A DNA stretch of 64,000 bases from an uncultured Shimia sp. (lineage in GTDB: Bacteria; Pseudomonadota; Alphaproteobacteria; Rhodobacterales; Rhodobacteraceae). Position 1 is the stretch's first letter, and each line of letters begins with the position of its first letter. Positions 1 to 9,344 of the stretch are shown here, piece after piece. The notes below the pieces were generated by a model. That model saw nothing but the letters and a program-made list of their open reading frames with translations. It did no database searches and had not been told where the DNA came from. The stretch is taken from the NCBI RefSeq assembly GCF_947493595.1, contig NZ_CANLRL010000002.1, forward strand, positions 558,001 through 622,000, read 5' to 3'. Made by a program: the position numbers and the translations under genes.

Positions 1-147
1 GGCCGCCTCCAGCAGCGCGTCGCGGGCGGCCAATAGTTTGGATGCGTCCCGTGCAAACAGCGCAAGGCTGTAGCCTTTGATCGCCAGCTCCCAAGCGGCG
101 GCAAAGCCAATGCCGCTGGACCCGCCGGTTATGAAGGCGGCGGGCAT
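1..147 (-). CDS. Short-chain dehydrogenase/reductase, N-terminal part (3-ketosphinganine reductase-like), cut by window edge
   Basis: Only the first 49 codons are present; the gene continues beyond position 1. The protein opens MPAAFITGGSSGIGFAAAWE, which is the first beta strand and the TGxxxGIG dinucleotide-binding loop of classical SDR enzymes, followed by a second strand ending in ARD, a position that in many SDRs favours NADP(H). The start codon overlaps the stop of the inositol-phosphate synthase gene (TGATG), so it is the fourth gene of the operon that begins with the oxoamine synthase. In that context a 3-ketosphinganine (KDSR-type) reductase is the most attractive role, but the substrate cannot be read from 49 residues. 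The SDR fold is secure; the specific role is inference. Confidence 0.7.
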   Translation of the reverse strand, partial: MPAAFITGGSSGIGFAAAWELAIKGYSLALFARDASKLLAARDALLEAA

Positions 148-1259
148 CAGGCACCTTCGTTGACAAACCGCAGCACAACGTCGTGCGCGTCGGTGTCTTC
201 AATCTGCTCTGGCGGGTGCTTGAAAAGGAATGCGGAGGCTTCAGAAATTGGCCCAGCCAAACCGCGATCCTTTGCGATGCGCGCCAAGCGGATGGCCACC
301 AACGCTTCGGCGGCGGCGTTGGGACTATCTTCTACGTCCAGACGCACTTCGATGTTGGTGCGCGCGCCGCCAAACAGGCGGCCCTCTAGACGCACATAAG
401 CCACTTTGCGGTCCTTCAGCCACGGCACATAATCGGACGGGCCGATGCGAATGTCATTCTCATCGAGACGCTGCTCCATGGCGGATTGCACCGCCTCGGT
501 CTTGCTTTCGCGCTTGTTGGTCAGGCGCGCATTTTCGCTCATGTTGAGGAAGTCGGTGTTGCCACCCACGTTGAGCTGATAGGTGCGGTCAATCTCCACG
601 CCGCGCATTTCCGCCAGATTGGCCAGGGTGCGGTGCAGGATGGTCGCGCCCATCTGTGCTTTGAAATCATCGCCCAAAATCGGCACACCTGCCGCGCGGA
701 ATTTCTCCGCCCAGACCGGATGTGAAGCAATGAACACTGGGATGCCGTTGACCACCGCCACACCTGCTGCGAGTGCGCATTCGACGTAAAATTCCACAGC
801 TTGCTGTGAGCCAACCGGCAGGAAAATGATCATCACCTCAGCGTTAAGCTCTTTTAGCGTGGCGACAATTTGATCTTTGGTCAGAGCGGGCTCATCAGAC
901 AGGCGGAAGCTGCGGTCTGCCGGATTGGCCAGCATATGCGCGGCCACCCCATCCAGATCAGGGCCGCGTAACACGGGGGCGGATTGGTCCGCCAAGTCGG
1001 TGTGGAACTGCTCGGTACAGTTGGGCGCGGCAAAGGCCGCTTCGCCCAACGTCTTGCCCACTTTGCGGCTGTCGACGTCAAATCCGGCCACCAATTCGAC
1101 ATCGCCGGGTGTGAAGCCTGCCAACTCCGGAAAGCTGACTCCAACCGCCTCCTCCCCCAAAGCGCGGCAGTAGGAGACGCCCTGAATCAGCGAGCTTGCG
1201 CAATTGCCGACGCCAACGATGACAGTGCGGATGGGGGAAGGAACAGAGGCGTGGGTCAT
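147..1259 (-). CDS. ino1: Inositol-3-phosphate (1L-myo-inositol-1-phosphate) synthase
   Basis: Converts glucose 6-phosphate to 1L-myo-inositol 1-phosphate using enzyme-bound NAD. The 370-residue length fits the compact archaeal/actinobacterial type. The N-terminal Rossmann strand carries GVGNCASSLIQG (about residues 16-27), the characteristic NAD loop of this family. Later family signatures are NVGGNTDFLNM (about 230) and the KxES and SDYVPWLKD segments (about 250-282). The start overlaps the stop of the DUF4833-like gene by four bases and the stop overlaps the SDR start, so translation is probably coupled along the operon. Its role here is probably supply of inositol phosphate for a lipid head group, since the first operon gene is an SPT-type synthase. 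Family assignment is strong; the lipid role is inference. Confidence 0.92.
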   Translation of the reverse strand: MTHASVPSPIRTVIVGVGNCASSLIQGVSYCRALGEEAVGVSFPELAGFTPGDVELVAGFDVDSRKVGKTLGEAAFAAPNCTEQFHTDLADQSAPVLRGPDLDGVAAHMLANPADRSFRLSDEPALTKDQIVATLKELNAEVMIIFLPVGSQQAVEFYVECALAAGVAVVNGIPVFIASHPVWAEKFRAAGVPILGDDFKAQMGATILHRTLANLAEMRGVEIDRTYQLNVGGNTDFLNMSENARLTNKRESKTEAVQSAMEQRLDENDIRIGPSDYVPWLKDRKVAYVRLEGRLFGGARTNIEVRLDVEDSPNAAAEALVAIRLARIAKDRGLAGPISEASAFLFKHPPEQIEDTDAHDVVLRFVNEGA

Positions 1260-1912
1260 TCGGTATAAGCTCCGCCGGAAACGGCAATGGTATGAGTGAC
1301 ATAAAGACCTGTTAGGGGGTCATTTGTATAGAGGCGCAGGCGCGTGACCTTTGGAAAGAGGCCACTCTCGTCCACGTCCAGATAGGCATAGATCAAGCGG
1401 TAGTCGCGGTTGTTGATCCTGGCAAAAAATGCTGCGGTAAAGGGCGCGGTCTGACGCAGTTCCAACGGGTGGGACTTTAATCCGTTGAACGTCAGGCGCA
1501 GGGCATTGGGGGTGTCGGTTGTGCGCAACCTCACACCAAAGCCAAAGGCACGTTCATACCAGCGCAGCGGCATCACCTGCCCTTGGTCCTGAAAGCGGCG
1601 CCAATAGACCGCAACAGGTGTTTCGGTGTCCAGATTGCCAGCGGCGTCAAAATGCGCGGTGTAGACCACGGTGTTGGCATTGATCGTGCGTTGCAAGAAA
1701 AACAGTTGATGCAGATCGGCTGGATGGCGGAACTTCGGGTTCACATGTGGCAGGTGTGGTGTTTCCGTGAGTGACAGCGGCGTGAGGGAGGGTTTTGCCG
1801 ATGTGGCAGCGGTGGTCAGGCAAAAACACACAAGGGTCAAGATGGCGAAGGCCCAGACTCCGTTGAGGCACCGGCAAGGGCGCGGCATGGTCGTGATGGC
1901 GTTCCCGGTCAT
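1256..1912 (-). CDS. Secreted DUF4833-like protein
   Basis: 218 residues. An N-terminal hydrophobic stretch (about residues 18-38, ending TTAATSAK) looks like a Sec signal peptide, so the mature protein is probably periplasmic. The mature part has HQLFFLQRTINANTVVYTAH (about 68-87), then a beta-rich region with paired aromatic residues, resembling the DUF4833 family; that call is from memory of the pattern. No catalytic motif is visible. It sits four bases after the oxoamine synthase gene and overlaps the inositol-phosphate synthase start by four bases, which ties it to the same process. A second in-frame ATG at 1888 would give a signal peptide closer to normal length and may be the true start. 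Confidence 0.7.
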   Translation of the reverse strand: MTGNAITTMPRPCRCLNGVWAFAILTLVCFCLTTAATSAKPSLTPLSLTETPHLPHVNPKFRHPADLHQLFFLQRTINANTVVYTAHFDAAGNLDTETPVAVYWRRFQDQGQVMPLRWYERAFGFGVRLRTTDTPNALRLTFNGLKSHPLELRQTAPFTAAFFARINNRDYRLIYAYLDVDESGLFPKVTRLRLYTNDPLTGLYVTHTIAVSGGAYTE

Positions 1913-1916
1913 GCCG

Positions 1917-3143
1917 CTATTCCGCGCTGAGACGTTGTCGGGTCGCTGTGGCTGTGATCAGTGCCGTCGCCACGGCAGCAATCACCCGATCAATGTCGGC
2001 TTCAGAGTGAGCCGCGGAAATGAAGAAGCGGATGCGCGGCATGTCCTTGGGGATGCCAACATGCACCACCGGGGGGGCATAGATGCCTTGTTGCATCAAT
2101 GCTTCGGCGACAAACACACAGTCGTCCGGGGTTTCAAACAGGATTGGCACCACAGCCTCGCCAATGGCGGTGCCGGTGTTCAATCCGGCCGCAGCTGCTT
2201 TTTGCATGAAATATTGCGAGTTGGCGCGCAGTTTGGTGACACGTTCAGGCTCGTCACGCAGCAGGCGTAGGGCCGCGTGGGCGCTGGCGGTTGTTGCGGG
2301 GGGCAGGCCAACCGAATAGACAAACCCCGGTAGGCAGAAGCGCATCCATTCGATCACGTCGGTATTGGCGGCGATAAAGCCGCCGGAGGAAGCAAAGCTC
2401 TTGGACAGGGTGCCAATGGCAATTTCGACGCGTTTGGGGTCTTCGCCAAAGTGTTCACACAGGCCGCGACCAGTTGCGCCCAGCACGCCGTAAGAATGGG
2501 CCTCGTCCAGAAGCAGCCAGGCGTCGTAGGCGTCTTTCATGTCCAGAAGGCGCGGTAGATCGGTGATGTCGCCATCCATGGAAAACAGCCCGTCAGTGCA
2601 GATCAGCACACGGCCATAGTCAGCGCGGTGTTTGTGCAACAGGCGCTCGAGATCGTCGAGATCGTTGTGGGCGTAGGTTTCCATGCGGGCTTTCACGCCG
2701 CGGGCTCCAACCACAATCGAGTTGTGGGACAGCTCGTCCACCAGCACCAGATCGCGCGGGCCAAGCAGCAGGCCGATAACGGAGACATTGGTGAGATAGC
2801 CGGAGATCACGGAGAGCACGCCGCCCACCCCCAGGAAATCCGCCATGTCTTCTTCCAGCGCGCGGTGGGCAAGCCGTTCGCCGCCGACAAGGCGGGACGC
2901 ACCCACGCCGGTGCCTTGCGTGTCCAACGCATCTTTGGCGGCTTCAACGGTTTTGGGATGATGCATCAGGCCCAGATAGTCGTAGTGAGACATCGAGAGG
3001 TAGCCATCCGGCCATTGGTCGGATCGGGCTTCCAGCGCATCGGTTGGTACGAAATACGGGTGACCGTTTTCGATCAAGGCACGTCCGCTGAGGCGAAAGC
3101 GACGTTCGGCAAAGGCGAGGAAGCTGGAACTTGGTGTTGTCAT
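1917..3143 (-). CDS. PLP-dependent alpha-oxoamine synthase, serine palmitoyltransferase-like
   Basis: 408 residues, the usual length of the KBL/SPT/HemA/BioF family, which condenses an amino acid with an acyl-CoA or acyl-ACP with loss of CO2. Key features are the N-terminal YDYLGL motif (54-59), the substrate-loop motif TGVGASRLVGG (78-88), the PLP-ring Asp and His of DEAHSYG (213-219), and the Schiff-base Lys248 in GTLSKSF. The sequence alone does not separate SPT from other members. The operon (inositol-phosphate synthase, ketoreductase-like SDR) argues for sphinganine-type lipid synthesis rather than heme, biotin or threonine metabolism. First gene of the minus-strand operon; its promoter lies in the gap shared with yejF. 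No dedicated acyl carrier protein is visible in this window. Confidence 0.82.
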   Translation of the reverse strand: MTTPSSSFLAFAERRFRLSGRALIENGHPYFVPTDALEARSDQWPDGYLSMSHYDYLGLMHHPKTVEAAKDALDTQGTGVGASRLVGGERLAHRALEEDMADFLGVGGVLSVISGYLTNVSVIGLLLGPRDLVLVDELSHNSIVVGARGVKARMETYAHNDLDDLERLLHKHRADYGRVLICTDGLFSMDGDITDLPRLLDMKDAYDAWLLLDEAHSYGVLGATGRGLCEHFGEDPKRVEIAIGTLSKSFASSGGFIAANTDVIEWMRFCLPGFVYSVGLPPATTASAHAALRLLRDEPERVTKLRANSQYFMQKAAAAGLNTGTAIGEAVVPILFETPDDCVFVAEALMQQGIYAPPVVHVGIPKDMPRIRFFISAAHSEADIDRVIAAVATALITATATRQRLSAE

Positions 3144-3460
3144 CTATGTCTCCGCAGCCGCAGCTGCGCCAATTGCCAAAGGGTCTGGTTCTAAAAATGG
3201 ATCCAAAGAACACGCGGGTTGATATATGCTCTTGGTTTAATATGACCGTTTAGTGGCATTGGGTCCAGAACAATGCAAGAAACGATTGCCTGACACCCCC
3301 ATGAAGCACGCGGGTATCTTGGCTTTATGCATAATTCTGCGGCGGATCGGTCAAGGGTAGGGTCTAGATGCTTGCTCCGACAGGGATAATCATGTTGAGT
3401 TAACGTAAGACGCTCCGCCACGTGGTGGATAATAACGAGAGCGTGGCGAGGGAACTTGGT
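3144..3460. promoter_or_regulatory. Divergent intergenic region between the lipid operon and yejF
   Basis: About 317 bases that should hold both outward promoters. I see no convincing sigma-70 pair. A nine-base direct repeat CACGCGGGT occurs twice (around 3212 and 3309), roughly 97 bases apart. The right-hand end holds the AGGGA Shine-Dalgarno of yejF. No supportable reading frame was found here. Confidence 0.4.
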
Positions 3461-5239
3461 GTGACGGCACTTCTGACGGTTAAAAACCTGAGTATTGGCT
3501 TTGGGACTGATGCTCCCGTGGTCGAGGATGTCAGCTTTACGGTTGAGGCCGGAAAGACGCTGGCGCTTGTCGGGGAGAGTGGGTCTGGCAAGACGTTGAG
3601 TTGCCGCTCTGCGCTGCGGATTCTACCGGCGGCGGCACAGATGCGATCAGGCTCGATTGTGCTGTGCGATCGCGAAGGCGGGCATCCAATCGACCTGATG
3701 GCGCTCAGCGAAAAGAAGATGCAGGACATTCGCGGCAATCGGGTTTCGATGATTTTTCAGGAGCCGATGCGCTCTTTGTCGCCGTTGCACCGGATTGGCA
3801 ATCAGGTGTCTGAAGCGCTGAAGCTGCACCGGGATTTTGACGCAGCTGAGCGTAAAAAGCGCGTGCTGGCGATGTTTGAACGGGTGGGCTTTGTCGATCC
3901 GGCGCGGGTCTACGGAAGCTATCCGTTTGAATTGTCCGGCGGGATGCGCCAGCGGGCGATGATTGCCATGGCGATGGTCGGTCGGCCGGATATCCTGATC
4001 GCGGATGAGCCCACAACGGCGCTGGATGTGACCACGCAGGCACAGGTGCTGGGGCTGATCAAAGACCTACAGGCCGAGTACGGCATGGCGGTGGTTTTGG
4101 TGACCCATGACCTCGGCGTGGTCGCCAATATGGCCGATGACGTGGTGGTGATGAACCGCGGGCGGGTGATGGAAAGTGGTCCTGCCGAGTTGATCCTTGG
4201 CGACCCTCAGCACCCCTACACCAAAGACCTGATGGCGGCGGCCCCAGAAATTCCGGCCACGCCAGCCGACCGCCCAGACGAGGCAGACCGCGATTACATT
4301 TTGGAAATGCGCGACGTCAACAAGACCTACATCCTGAAAGGCAGCGCGCCGTGGAAACCCAAAACGGTGGTCAACGCCGTGCGCGGTGTCGACTTTGGCG
4401 TGGAGCGCGGCAAGACGCTGGCCGTGGTGGGCGAGTCGGGCTCTGGTAAAACCACCTGTGCCCGTATGGCGCTGGGCGCGGAGCGGGCGGATGCGGGCGC
4501 GTCGATCCTGTTTCGGGAGACCGCCGGGTCCGAGCCGGTGAACCTTCAGGATTTGGACGGCGATGCCCGGCTGAAATTCCAGCGCAAAGCGCAGATGGTG
4601 TTTCAGGATCCTTACAGCACGCTCAATCCGCGCATGCGGGTGAAAGACGCGCTGTGTGAACCATTGGAAATTCACGGCATTGGTTCCCCAAGTGACCGGA
4701 TTGATCGTGCGGTGGAAATCCTCAAATGGGTTGGGCTGAACGAAAACATGCTCACCCGCTATCCACATGCGTTCTCTGGCGGTCAACGTCAGCGTCTGTC
4801 GATTGCGCGCGCGTTGATGTTGAACCCGATCTTGCTTGTGTGTGACGAGCCGACCTCGGCGTTGGATGTCTCGGTGCAGGAACAGGTGTTGCAGCTTTTG
4901 GAAGACATTCGTGATAGGTTGAACCTGAGCTATCTGTTTATCAGTCACGACCTCGCGGTGGTGGCGCGGATTGCGGATGAGGTGGCGGTGATGCGCTCTG
5001 GTCTTGTCGTCGAACAAGGTCCGCCGGAGCAGCTGTTTTACAATCCAAAGCATCCCTACACCAAAGCGCTGATCGCGGCGCAGCCAGAGCCGGACATCTC
5101 CCGGCCTATTGACCTCAAAATTGTGGCTCAGGGGGCGGGTTCACCGTCGTCTTGGCCCGAAGAATTCAGATTTGTCGGCGCGGATGCCCCTCCGCTGACC
5201 GAGACCGACCCCGGACATAAGGTACGTTTCCATGTTTAG
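3461..5239 (+). CDS. yejF: YejF-type dual ATPase of a microcin C/peptide ABC importer
   Basis: Two complete ABC ATPase domains in one chain. Each has a Walker A GESGSGKT, a signature (LSGGMRQR in the first half, FSGGQRQR in the second), and a DEPT Walker B, followed by the C-terminal oligopeptide/dipeptide-type extension HPYTK. It powers uptake of peptides or peptide-nucleotide compounds by the permeases encoded just downstream. The frame is open from a GTG at 3422, but I prefer the GTG at 3461 because AGGGA lies about nine bases upstream and the protein then starts [11 protein letters not shown], the usual beginning of the first ABC domain. The gene overlaps yejA by eight bases. The order F-A-B-E differs from the E. 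coli order A-B-E-F. Confidence 0.9.
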   Translation: MTALLTVKNLSIGFGTDAPVVEDVSFTVEAGKTLALVGESGSGKTLSCRSALRILPAAAQMRSGSIVLCDREGGHPIDLMALSEKKMQDIRGNRVSMIFQEPMRSLSPLHRIGNQVSEALKLHRDFDAAERKKRVLAMFERVGFVDPARVYGSYPFELSGGMRQRAMIAMAMVGRPDILIADEPTTALDVTTQAQVLGLIKDLQAEYGMAVVLVTHDLGVVANMADDVVVMNRGRVMESGPAELILGDPQHPYTKDLMAAAPEIPATPADRPDEADRDYILEMRDVNKTYILKGSAPWKPKTVVNAVRGVDFGVERGKTLAVVGESGSGKTTCARMALGAERADAGASILFRETAGSEPVNLQDLDGDARLKFQRKAQMVFQDPYSTLNPRMRVKDALCEPLEIHGIGSPSDRIDRAVEILKWVGLNENMLTRYPHAFSGGQRQRLSIARALMLNPILLVCDEPTSALDVSVQEQVLQLLEDIRDRLNLSYLFISHDLAVVARIADEVAVMRSGLVVEQGPPEQLFYNPKHPYTKALIAAQPEPDISRPIDLKIVAQGAGSPSSWPEEFRFVGADAPPLTETDPGHKVRFHV

Positions 5240-7124
5240 AACCCCGATCCTTGCCGCGGCCTTTGCCGTCTTGGGCCTGAGCGCCGCGCAGGCGGAGTAT
5301 CAGGAGAGCAGTTTCTGGCAATCCGATGTGGACGCAGGCAGCCTGCCACCGGTGGCGGAACGGGTGCCGGACGCGCCCAAGGTTGTGGACCTCAAACTGC
5401 GCAATCGCGAGCTTGGGCAACAAGGTGGCACGTTGCGCACCATGGTGACCCGCTCCAAAGACGTGCGTCAGATGGTGGTCTACGGTTATGGGCGTTTGGT
5501 GGGGTTCAACGAGCGTTACGAGCTGGTCGCGGATATTCTCAAAAGCTTTGAGAACGAAGACGACAAGAAGTTCACTCTGCACCTGCGTCCTGGCCATAAA
5601 TGGTCCGACGGGCACCCTTTTACCTCTGAGGACTTCCGTTACTTCTGGGAAAACGTGGCCAACAACGAATTGCTGTCGCCGTCTGGCCCAGTGGATTTCC
5701 TGCGCGTCGAAGGCGAGTTGCCGAAGGTCAGCTTCCCGGATGAGCTCACAGTCATTTATGAATGGAGCAAACCCAACCCGCAGTTTTTGCAGATGTTGGC
5801 GGAGGCGCGGCCCCCCTTCATCTATCGCCCGGCGCATTATCTGAAGCCGTATCACGCGGATTTTACTGACGAAGAAGAACTGCGCGAGCGGCTGTATGAG
5901 GCGCGGGTGCGCAGTTGGGCGGCGCTGCACAACCGCCAAGACAACATGTATAAGTTCGACAATCCGGATCTGCCCACCTTGCAGCCCTGGATGATGGCAA
6001 CCAAAGACGGCAAGAGCCGGTTCCTGTTTGTGCGCAACCCCTACTATCACCGGGTCGACACCAACGGTGTGCAATTGCCTTACGTTGATGTGATCGAAAT
6101 GCAGGTGGTGGCTCCGGGACTTGTGGCGGCGAAAGCCAACGCCGGTGAGGTGGATCTCCAGGCACGGGGACTGGACTTCAAAGATGCGGCGATCCTGAAG
6201 AAAGGCGAAGCATCCGGCGGTTACAAAACCAAGCTGTGGGGCAATGGCACCGCCAGCCAGATCGCGATTTACCCCAACCTGAACTACAATGATGATGGCT
6301 GGCGTGAAGTCATGCGCGATGTGCGCTTCCGCCGGGCGCTGTCGCTGGCAATCAACCGCAAAACCATCAACAAAGGCCTGTATTTTGGCTTGGCCAAGCC
6401 CGGCGGCATGACGGTTCTGCCGGTGAGCCCCTTCTTCAAAGAGAAGAACCGCGACGCTTGGGCAATCCGTGATCTGGAAATGGCCAATGCGCTGCTGGAT
6501 GAAATGGGCTTGGACAAGCGCGACAAAGACGGCTTCCGCCTGTTGCCGGATGGGCGTCCAGCGTGGATGGTGATTGAGACGGCTGGTGAACGGCAGGAAG
6601 TGGAAAACGCACTGCAGATCATCACCGACAACTGGGCCGAGATTGGCGTGAAGCTGATCATGCGGCCGTTGGAACGCGATATTCTGCGCAACCGGGTTTA
6701 TGCCGGTGAAACCATGGCCTCTACCTGGTTTGGTTGGGACAATGGCTTGCCGCAACCTTATACCTCTCCGTCTTATCTGGCACCGTGGGATCAGGCGTTT
6801 CAGTCTTGGCCCAAATGGGGGCAATATCACCAAAACCACGGCGCGGTTGGTGAGCCACCAGACCTGCCAGCCGCGATTGAGTTGAACGATTTGGCGCATC
6901 AGTGGACCAAGGCGTACTCCTCGGTGGATCGCGGTTTGATCTGGCAGAAGATGGTCGATATCCACGCCGACAATGTTTTTGCGATTGGCATTGTGAACGG
7001 CGCACCGCAGCCGGTGGTGGTCAGCAACAGCCTGCGCAACGTGCCGGAAAAAGCCATATGGGCCTGGTCACCGGGCGCACATTTCGGGGTGCACCGCCCT
7101 GATGAATTTTTCTTCGCGGAATAG
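5232..7124 (+). CDS. yejA: YejA-type periplasmic solute-binding protein (family 5)
   Basis: 630 residues, the large size typical of YejA. The signal peptide is clear: [20 protein letters not shown] with likely cleavage after AQA. The mature protein has the family-5 pattern of extracellular solute-binding proteins: the RPGHKWSDGHPFTSEDF segment (about 117-133), RFRRALSLAINR (about 363-374), and a tryptophan-rich C-terminal lobe. It captures substrate in the periplasm and delivers it to YejB/YejE. The start overlaps the yejF stop by eight bases and yejB follows nine bases after the stop, so the four genes form one operon. Actual substrate (microcin C-like compound, antimicrobial or muropeptide) cannot be told from sequence. 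Confidence 0.9.
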   Translation: MFRTPILAAAFAVLGLSAAQAEYQESSFWQSDVDAGSLPPVAERVPDAPKVVDLKLRNRELGQQGGTLRTMVTRSKDVRQMVVYGYGRLVGFNERYELVADILKSFENEDDKKFTLHLRPGHKWSDGHPFTSEDFRYFWENVANNELLSPSGPVDFLRVEGELPKVSFPDELTVIYEWSKPNPQFLQMLAEARPPFIYRPAHYLKPYHADFTDEEELRERLYEARVRSWAALHNRQDNMYKFDNPDLPTLQPWMMATKDGKSRFLFVRNPYYHRVDTNGVQLPYVDVIEMQVVAPGLVAAKANAGEVDLQARGLDFKDAAILKKGEASGGYKTKLWGNGTASQIAIYPNLNYNDDGWREVMRDVRFRRALSLAINRKTINKGLYFGLAKPGGMTVLPVSPFFKEKNRDAWAIRDLEMANALLDEMGLDKRDKDGFRLLPDGRPAWMVIETAGERQEVENALQIITDNWAEIGVKLIMRPLERDILRNRVYAGETMASTWFGWDNGLPQPYTSPSYLAPWDQAFQSWPKWGQYHQNHGAVGEPPDLPAAIELNDLAHQWTKAYSSVDRGLIWQKMVDIHADNVFAIGIVNGAPQPVVVSNSLRNVPEKAIWAWSPGAHFGVHRPDEFFFAE

Positions 7125-7133
7125 GAGCGCAGA

Positions 7134-8162
7134 ATGGCCCTGCTGCGGTTTGCAGTCTTTCGGTTCCTGACCATGCTCGCCACACTTGTCGTGGTGTCGG
7201 TGCTGGTGTTTTTGATCATCACCCTGCCGCCGGGGGACTATCTGTCCAACCAGATCAACGAGTTGCGGGCAACCGGACAATCCGCCGGCATTGCCAAGGC
7301 GGAGTTTCTGCGGGCGGAGTATTCGCTCGATCAGCCACTCTACAAACAGTACCTGATCTGGGCGGGGTTTATGCCGGGGCCGCATGGGTTTGCCGGGCTG
7401 TTGCAGGGGGAATTTGGCTGGTCGTTTGAGTTTGACAAACCGGTGGCTGACTTGGTGGGCGGCGCGTTGTGGATGACCGTGTTGGTCAACCTCGCGGCGG
7501 TGTTGTTCATTTATGCGGTGGCCTTGCCCTTGGGCATTCTGGCGGCGGCAAAATCCAAAACCTGGGTGGATTATACTTCGGCCTTTGTTGGGTATTTGGG
7601 GTTGGCTACGCCAAACTTCCTGCTGGCGCTGATCTTGTTTTATTACGGCAATCGCTATCTCAATCTGCCGATTGGCGGTCTTATGGATCCGCAATACGAA
7701 GGCCAACCGATGAGCTTTGGCAAGATGAAGTCGGTGTTGATCCACCTGATCATTCCAACCTTTGTGATTGGCACCTCCGGCGCGGCGGCGATGATGCAGC
7801 GGCTCCGGGCAAACCTGCTGGATGAGTTGGGCAAACCCTATGTGGAGACTGCCCGTGCCAAAGGTATGAGTGAGCCGCGGATGCTGACCAAATACCCGCT
7901 GCGTGTGGCGTTTAACCCGTTTGTGGCGGATATCGGCACCCTGCTGCCCTCGCTGATTTCCGGGTCGGTCCTGGTTTCGGTGGTGCTTGGCTTGCAGACT
8001 ATTGGGCCGCTGTTGCTGTCTGCCCTGAAGTCACAAGATCTGTTCCTGTCGGCCTTTGTGCTGATGTTTGTGGCGCTGCTGACCTTGATTGGCACTTTGG
8101 TGTCTGACCTGTTGCTGGCGCTGCTGGATCCGCGCATTCGATTTGGAGGGCGGGAGCGATGA
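7134..8162 (+). CDS. yejB: YejB-type ABC permease
   Basis: 342-residue inner-membrane permease with an N-terminal TM helix (about residues 10-30), a periplasmic segment containing the EYSLDQPLYKQY motif seen in DppB/OppB/YejB proteins, and five further hydrophobic helices. The cytoplasmic coupling motif ETARAKGMSEPRML (about 238-251) docks the ATPase. The upstream GGAGCGCAG is a reasonable ribosome-binding site. It overlaps yejE by four bases (ATGA). It forms the translocation pore with YejE. Confidence 0.9.
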   Translation: MALLRFAVFRFLTMLATLVVVSVLVFLIITLPPGDYLSNQINELRATGQSAGIAKAEFLRAEYSLDQPLYKQYLIWAGFMPGPHGFAGLLQGEFGWSFEFDKPVADLVGGALWMTVLVNLAAVLFIYAVALPLGILAAAKSKTWVDYTSAFVGYLGLATPNFLLALILFYYGNRYLNLPIGGLMDPQYEGQPMSFGKMKSVLIHLIIPTFVIGTSGAAAMMQRLRANLLDELGKPYVETARAKGMSEPRMLTKYPLRVAFNPFVADIGTLLPSLISGSVLVSVVLGLQTIGPLLLSALKSQDLFLSAFVLMFVALLTLIGTLVSDLLLALLDPRIRFGGRER

Positions 8163-9310
8163 GCATGCAACCCGATGGGCGCTATGTTGATCAGGCGCCA
8201 TACGACCCCGAAGCGGCCGCAGAGGCACGTAGCGCAGAGTTGGACATGTCCAATGCGCGGTTGTTGTGGCTACGGTTTAAGGAACACAAGCTGGGCCTGA
8301 TTTCCGGTGCCTTCCTGCTGTTGGCTTATTTGTCGCTGCCGTTTGCCGGATTCTTTGCACCCTATTCTCCTAATGAGCGGCTGGAAGACTACATCTACGC
8401 GCCGCCGCAACGGATACATTTTATGCATGACGGCGCGTTTGTGGGCCCGCATGTTTACCCAACCGTGGCGGAAATGGATCTGGAGACTTTCAGTTGGAAA
8501 TATGTGCAGGACACGGAAACGCCTGCCATGTTGGAGTTCTTCTGTGAAGGCTCGGATTACAAACTGGCCGGGTTGATCCCGTCCAACACCCACCTGTTCT
8601 GTGCCCCCGAAGGCGCGACGCTGTTCCTGTTTGGTGCAGACCGACTTGGGCGGGATGTGTTCTCGCGTATCTTCTACGGGGCGCAACTGTCGCTGACGGT
8701 TGGCCTTGTCGGGATCACAGTGTCCTTTGTGATTGGTATCGTCTTGGGCTCAATTGCGGGCTATTTTGGCGGTTTCCTTGATTGGATCATCAACCGGGTG
8801 ATCGAAGTGCTGCGCAGCCTGCCGGAATTGCCATTGTGGCTGGCTTTATCTGCCGCCGTGCCCTCACATTGGGGGCCGGTGTCGGTGTTTTTCATCATCT
8901 CGATCATCTTGGGGATACTCGATTGGCCTGGATTGGCGCGTGCGGTGCGCTCCAAATTCCTCAGCCTGCGGGAGGAAGAGTTTGTCAAAGCGGCCGAAAT
9001 GATGGGCGCGAAACCCAGCCGCGTGATCAAGAAACACCTGCTGCCCAACTTCCTCAGCCACCTGATTGCCAGCGCAACGCTATCCATTCCGGCCATGATC
9101 CTTGGCGAAACCGCGCTGTCGTTCCTTGGGCTTGGCCTGCGGGCACCAGCGGTGAGTTGGGGCGTGATGCTGAATGACGCGCAGAACCTGGCGTCTATCG
9201 AAATCTACCCGTGGACGGCGATTCCGATGCTGCCCATTGTGATTGTGGTGCTGGCGTTCAACTTCTTTGGGGATGGTTTGCGCGACGCGATGGACCCGAA
9301 CCGCAGTTAA
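8159..9310 (+). CDS. yejE: YejE-type ABC permease
   Basis: 383 residues. It has a first TM helix at about 42-62, then a long non-membrane insertion (about 65-160) typical of YejE, and the DPP-type permease core with GADRLGRDVFSRIFYGAQLS (about 160-179) and the ATPase-coupling motif VKAAEMMGAKPSRVI (about 276-290). The ATGA overlap with yejB suggests coupled translation. It is the last gene of the operon; a hairpin begins within its final codons. Confidence 0.9.
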   Translation: MSMQPDGRYVDQAPYDPEAAAEARSAELDMSNARLLWLRFKEHKLGLISGAFLLLAYLSLPFAGFFAPYSPNERLEDYIYAPPQRIHFMHDGAFVGPHVYPTVAEMDLETFSWKYVQDTETPAMLEFFCEGSDYKLAGLIPSNTHLFCAPEGATLFLFGADRLGRDVFSRIFYGAQLSLTVGLVGITVSFVIGIVLGSIAGYFGGFLDWIINRVIEVLRSLPELPLWLALSAAVPSHWGPVSVFFIISIILGILDWPGLARAVRSKFLSLREEEFVKAAEMMGAKPSRVIKKHLLPNFLSHLIASATLSIPAMILGETALSFLGLGLRAPAVSWGVMLNDAQNLASIEIYPWTAIPMLPIVIVVLAFNFFGDGLRDAMDPNRS

Positions 9311-9320
9311 GGCTGCGGTT
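9299..9320 (+). terminator. Hairpin at the end of the yej operon
   Basis: Perfect eight-base-pair stem AACCGCAG / CTGCGGTT (9299-9306 and 9313-9320) with the yejE stop codon in the six-base loop. The T-tract is short, so terminator function is likely but not certain. Confidence 0.55.
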
Positions 9321-9344
9321 TGGCCCTTTCCAAAACTGTGTGCC

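Noticed and set aside
3210..3318. Repeated CACGCGGGT in the lipid operon/yejF gap as an operator pair
   Set aside because: Two nine-base GC-rich copies 97 bases apart without symmetry are weak evidence; recorded only as part of the intergenic entry.
5166..6965. A 599-codon minus-strand open frame opposite yejA, and other long antisense frames (4067-5053, 10029-11081, 31042-32154, 43588-44652)
   Set aside because: They are mirror frames of GC-rich genes. Their products are rich in His, Arg and Gln with no domain pattern, while the sense strand carries full protein families.
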